Below the pieces are notes generated by a model. That model did not search any database. It had not been told where the DNA came from and saw only the letters and a program-made list of their open reading frames with translations. From the NCBI RefSeq assembly GCF_013368755.1, contig NC_049561.1, positions 930,001 to 994,000 of the forward strand: a stretch of DNA of 64,000 nucleotides. The letters are read 5' to 3'. Of this stretch, positions 59,749 to 64,000 are shown in pieces (the first letter of the stretch is position 1; the number at the start of each line of letters is the position of its first letter). Both the position numbers and the translations under genes were made by a program. Source of the stretch: Talaromyces rugulosus. Its lineage: Eukaryota; Ascomycota; Eurotiomycetes; Eurotiales; Trichocomaceae.

Positions 59749-60378
59749 CTAATAAGCAGAGATGGCACTGGCAAATGACGAGTCGATAGCGGTTGCGGCG
59801 GTCTCAATCGAGGATGCATCAGATGAAGTGACCTTGGAGTCCAACGCGGCAGTGAGCTGATCAGCGAGGGTCTTCAGATCCTCCAGATTTGACTGTACGG
59901 TGCTTGTGAAGCCAATTGCTGAAACATCAGAAGCCTACGTAGTATATTTCATCAGTATGGAGAGATGCCCAGAGTACATGTAGTCGAATTGCGTGAAAGA
60001 GACTAGTAAAGGCTCAAGTGCTATATATATACAAAAACATGAACTTACTTTGGCGACTAGATCGTTGAGAGTTGTCGCGATAATGGGCTGCAATGCCACT
60101 ATTTCATTTGTAACTGTGGTGCTGTCGCTTGAGCTAAATGCAGATGAAGAGTTCGTATCGGTGATGGCCGTGTTGATATCATCCTTGATTGTAGTAACAT
60201 CGCTGAGTAACGGAAGCGCGGTGAGAAGGGACCCGTCCCAGCCAGTGACATCTGAGTCCAATTTTTGAACGTCACTAGTAATAGTGGTGATGTCAGTTGC
60301 CACTGAACGCTTCACAATGGGGCTTGCATTGACAAGGCCGAGCCCGAGAAGAACAATAGTCAAGAGCTTTCCCGACAT
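59749..60378 (-). CDS. HsbA-type cell-wall/surface-binding protein
   Basis: Exons 60378-60049 and 59934-59749 give 172 codons, 171 aa. Another in-frame ATG lies six codons upstream (60396). The signal peptide is MSGKLLTIVLLGLGLVNASP, followed by IVKR, a likely Kex2 site. The mature protein is an alpha-helical, Ser/Thr- and Asp-rich repeat of the hydrophobic-surface-binding protein A family (PF12296), with VQKLDSDVTGWDGSLLTALP near the start. These proteins sit in the wall or on hydrophobic surfaces and can recruit hydrolases; some are called antigenic galactomannoproteins. It stands alone, convergent with UTP12. Confidence 0.87.
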
Positions 60379-60505
60379 TGTGGAGTTAGTGTACAAGTGT
60401 AAGTATTAACGTTGATTTTTTAAAGTGGCAAGTCAAATATCAATGATCGTCGTTGATGGACATGAATATGAGTCCTTCGGGGACTGAAACGCGAAATCAA
60501 GGGAT

Positions 60506-60513
60506 CTTTTATA
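60506..60513 (-). promoter_or_regulatory. TATA box of the HsbA-type gene
   Basis: TATAAAAG on the minus strand, about 130 bp before the ATG at 60378. Confidence 0.6.
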
Positions 60514-62400
60514 CTTGAACCCCATCACTCTCCCCTCCATCTCGTGCCGCTTCACATTGGTTTTATTGGGGGAAATATCTTCGATGGTATACCGTCTTGA
60601 TGTCACGGTTACCTTGCTAAACAAGTACAATATTTTGACGGATCTAAAAATTGGACATTATTCTCTATATGAGGGGTAAACCCGTGCTCGATCTTTCCCA
60701 TAGTGGACAGGCAGAGAAGATCTTCACTATTTTCATCAACGATGCATTGCGCTAAAATGAGCCAAATTGAAACTCAGATAAGCTGATAACCTTATTCGCG
60801 GAAATGCCTTGAAAGCTCCTGGATAAGGTACAGCTCCGTATTTGAAGACAGCTGACGTACCACCGATGGTCATGGCTGATGTTGCAACTTGCACCACCCC
60901 GCATCATGCCTTCTTGTCAGCCAATAGGACGTGCGCCTCATGACATACCTCGCAAGAGTTGCGAATACTCTAGCCTCGGCCTCGTTTATTAGCACGAATG
61001 TGATTCACTAGAGGAATCATTTCTCATGGAATGGAAGGTGGGTGGGATCGCGAGCGGCGGCCTTACCCATTAGAAGCGGTTGACGAAAGTCCATAACTTT
61101 ATTGTGTAAGGATAGTACGGGATCGCGTAATCGGTGTCCATCCGTGTTCTGTTGAAGGAGGTTGGGACAGATGTGCTTCTTGAGATGAGGACGAACTGTT
61201 GGCAGAATTCAGTCCTAAGGGAGGCGCTGGACAAAACATTACCTTCATTTCCATAAGAAAACTCAATTCTACGATTCTAGGCGCCTCGTTTAGCCACAAA
61301 GAGGGTTGCTTCTTAGAGAGCACTATCAGCGATCGATATAGGGTTCAGGAAGCAAAGCTGGGAATTAAGATTGAATAGAATAAGATGTAGCCCATGTTCC
61401 ACTCTAAGATAATATGATCGTCTATTTCGGTATGTTTCACTACGTTTTTGGACATTAGATTTGATGGTGGACATGTTGATGGTATTGAATCAAGCCGAGA
61501 AAGATCCATAAGAGAGGATAGAAAGAAAATAGACCACCTAAAATGAAGGATTGAAAAGTTTAGGTAAGATTACATGTAACAACCCAGGGGAGCTAGGAAA
61601 AACTGTGTCAAACATAAGGGTCACTATAATATTGATATTGGCATGCCTGCCTTGGCTTTGGCAAATTTGGATGATATGTATCCTTCACCGATATAGAGAC
61701 CCATGGACCTTGTATACTCTCGCTATTAGGTAAGGGGAGAGAATCAAGCTGCAACAGAATGATGTGTTAATGGTTAGCCTGTTGTTCGATCATTCTGCAG
61801 GTGAAAGCCAGCTTGTCGAGAAAGATCGCTTTTTGTCATCGTCTCATTTATATACTTCAGTCGGCTCAAAAGTGACTAGTACTTACAATAGGTATAAAAT
61901 ATAACGCAGAAGCTCAGGCCACTTTCCCTAACATCTATTCCAAGACAAGGCGTTTAGTGTACAAATCATTCAAACCTCTCATATCCCCACGATCAAATGT
62001 TCTAGACTCAGTTAACTCCTTTTGATAAACTACATGCAGAAGCTATTAGACATAAGAAATGAACTTGTATTGACAGGACATGAACTTACTATCCTTCTGG
62101 ATCTGTAACTCGTTATCTATATAGACAAAAATATATATTACTGAACCAATCTCTATCTATTTACTGCTATTCTCTTTGTAGACTGGCTCTGTAATAAATA
62201 GTACACAACATTTGAAGGTTAGAGGAAGTAGCTAACATCTACAGGCCACATTATCAATTATGTGTTTGTATTGTTTGCACTTGGCCAGGGCTGCCTTCTC
62301 ATGCGATCTAGAGCCTCAATATGTGCTAACCTGCTTCGTCCAGCTTGACAATATATACAAGGAAAAACAAGTCAATTCCCCCACGTGCAGTCTTGCTAAG
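60514..62400. other. Gene-poor intergenic stretch
   Basis: About 1.9 kb between the divergent HsbA and APH-type genes. Frames at 61099-61323 and 61551-61733 show no recognisable domain, and no repeats or RNA genes were seen. Confidence 0.5.
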
Positions 62401-63469
62401 ATGTACTGGTAAGTAGCCCTGCAGTGTTGCACTTGGATATTGACACATTCTCACCGTGACACACAACAGTCCAGCTTCCCCTCCTATCGAATATTCCATC
62501 TCTAAACTAGGTGATAATGTGTACCAGATGGGATCAAAATTTATTTGTGAAAAGACTGTTGGAGAAATTCCAGGAGATGCAATAGCTTCCTGGAAAGATT
62601 GTGACGACACAACATACTATCTCCGCAAGGCCACGTCTAAAGAGTTGTCTTCGGCTGAGAAGCAGGAATTCAAAGATGTCATCTACCAAGCTGGAACGTC
62701 TTCTTCTGTATGGTCAATCGGCACAAGCGTTATTTGCAAAGTCAAGACATGCTGTGACGAGATGGAATTGGAAAGCATCACTCTAGCCTTTGTTGCCGGC
62801 AATCTCCCACACATGCCTATCCCCAAAGTTGTATTCTCATGGCGGGATACAGAGTGGAATCGCACTTTTCTCCTTCTGAAGCGGATCAAGGGGCAGACAT
62901 TGCATTCTGCCTGGCCATCTCTTTCTTTGGAGCACAGAGATAAAATAGCAGCAACTATTTCTCGGTACTGCCGCGACATGGCGACATTACAAGCACCTGC
63001 ACTTCAAAGCGCTACAGGACTTGGAGTCCTTGAGCCATTCCTCAATGTGAATGCAGAAAACTCTCACCCGTCGTGGAAACCTCGGCTACTAGGACCGTTT
63101 CATCGTGGTGTCTTTGAGAAGTACATCCAAAGGATTTCAGAACAACCAGCGCCTCTGCTTGGAGATGTATTTCATTTCTATCACGCGGATCTAGGGCCAA
63201 CCAACATCATCGTCTCGGGAGATGGTGAAGTTACGGGCGTTTTGGATTGGGAATCTGCTGGCTTTTATCCAAAATATTGGATTTCCTTAAAGCCTTACAT
63301 GAGCGCAGGCTTTTCTCTTGGTTCCAAGGAGTCGCGCCGCGAATGGGTAGATCTCTTTGAAACAAAATTATCTGAAGTCGGCTTTGAACTTAATAGGGAG
63401 GATGTTAGGTGGTGTGAACAGTTACATATGGATTTCTTCGATGTGAACAAAGCGCTACTTGAAGATTGA
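62401..63469 (+). CDS. Aminoglycoside phosphotransferase (APH)-family protein
   Basis: A tiny first exon of 8 nt (62401-62408, ATGTACTG) joins over a 61-nt GTAAGT...CAACAG intron to 62470-63469, giving 336 codons, 335 aa. Without this exon the long frame has no ATG near its start. The sequence begins PASPPIEYSISKLGDN. The kinase-fold catalytic loop is FYHADLGPTNIIVSGDG, and the metal-binding loop is VLDWESAGFYPKYW. In fungi this expanded family rarely concerns antibiotics; substrates are mostly unknown small molecules. No membrane segment or signal peptide is seen. Confidence 0.85.
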
Positions 63470-63599
63470 CGATTTTTCGACCCATTCTCGCAAGGCAATG
63501 CAGAAAGTCCATACAACTTGACCAATAGCTTGTCCTATGATGCCTATTTCTCTAGACTAACAGAAATACTATCGACGCTATAAGGATCAAAACTGGAAT
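63470..63599. other. 3' flank of the APH-family gene
   Basis: Short AT-rich flank; nothing recognised. Confidence 0.4.
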
Positions 63600-63960
63600 T
63601 CCGGATCTGAGTGCAATTTTCTATGCACCGTGCCCGCAGTTAAGAGTTCGTTTGCGGCGTTGAGAGGCGGAGTATTTGTTGCGGTGCCTAAAAACGCGAA
63701 GGGCAAGGAGATGTCTGCATCGACCTGGTCGTTGGAGACCTAGCAATCCTGGCTATTGGTGCTGCAGCAGAACGTGTTAATCGCGCCGCAACAATAGCTG
63801 CCGTAGCCGCATAGAGTGACGATAAGGACGGTTGCTGTCCTGTTGGCTGTGGCGTTGCCACTGTTCGTATTAATAGCCGGATGCCAACTGCACCACAAGA
63901 CATCAATTAATAGACACCTGTACTAGAAGTTATTTGTTCACTAGTGCTGCAAAAATAATA
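63600..63960 (-). pseudogene. Fragment of a cysteine-rich (CGxGSYCCG) protein gene
   Basis: The minus strand reads TLCGYGSYCCGAINTFCCST in one frame, then meets a TAG directly after SQDC and goes on in the same frame with VSNDQVDADISLPFAFLG. The paired CC motifs resemble fungal secreted or membrane proteins with a YCCG...CC core. No start was found in the window, so the gene may run past the right edge or be a relic. Confidence 0.3.
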
Positions 63961-64000
63961 GCTCCCAAACATTTAAATCATAATAATAACGTTCGTATAG

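Overview
The window is chromosomal DNA of a filamentous ascomycete. The genes have short introns (about 45-75 nt, almost all GT-AG with a CTAAC/CTGAC-like branch site). The families present are typical of mould genomes: a highly reducing polyketide synthase, Zn2Cys6 regulators, P450s, fungal rhodopsin-like membrane proteins, MFS pumps, LysM and HsbA surface proteins and a Fot1-like transposon. An Aspergillus/Penicillium-type (Eurotiomycete) host is likely, but this is inference from gene content only.

Left third (1-29.9 kb): secondary-metabolism territory. It opens with the 3' end of a highly reducing PKS (ER-KR-ACP). Next come a rhodopsin-like/FucP-type MFS fusion gene, a Zn2Cys6 regulator, a P450, a monocarboxylate-type MFS exporter, a SAM methyltransferase and an EthD-domain protein. 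A second set follows: a class I terpene cyclase, an MpaB/DUF2236-type membrane oxygenase, a Rieske oxygenase and a second Zn2Cys6 regulator. The two sets may be one cluster or two abutting clusters; the sequence alone does not decide.

Middle (30-43.5 kb): three predicted secreted proteins stand close together (an 88-residue cysteine-rich protein, a G1 glutamic protease and a LysM protein), followed by an amidohydrolase. From 37.4 to 40.3 kb there is a nested pair of DNA transposons. A TA-flanked Fot1/pogo-like element (38136-40014) with perfect 45-bp terminal inverted repeats but a stop-riddled transposase sits inside a second element with its own inverted repeats. A capsule-type glycosyltransferase follows.

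Right third (43.7-64 kb): two divergent MFS genes (DHA2 type and allantoate-permease type), an arylsulfatase convergent with the latter (possibly a sulfur-scavenging pair), an SRPK-like kinase, and two housekeeping genes sharing a 280-bp divergent promoter (Arp2/3 subunit ARPC2 and the U3 snoRNP protein Utp12). An HsbA-type surface protein and an APH-type kinase-like protein close the window, with debris of a cysteine-rich gene at the edge.

Exon boundaries were deduced by eye from splice consensus, frame continuity and family resemblance. For most of the multi-exon genes the spliced length was checked to be a whole number of codons; the exceptions are noted in their entries.
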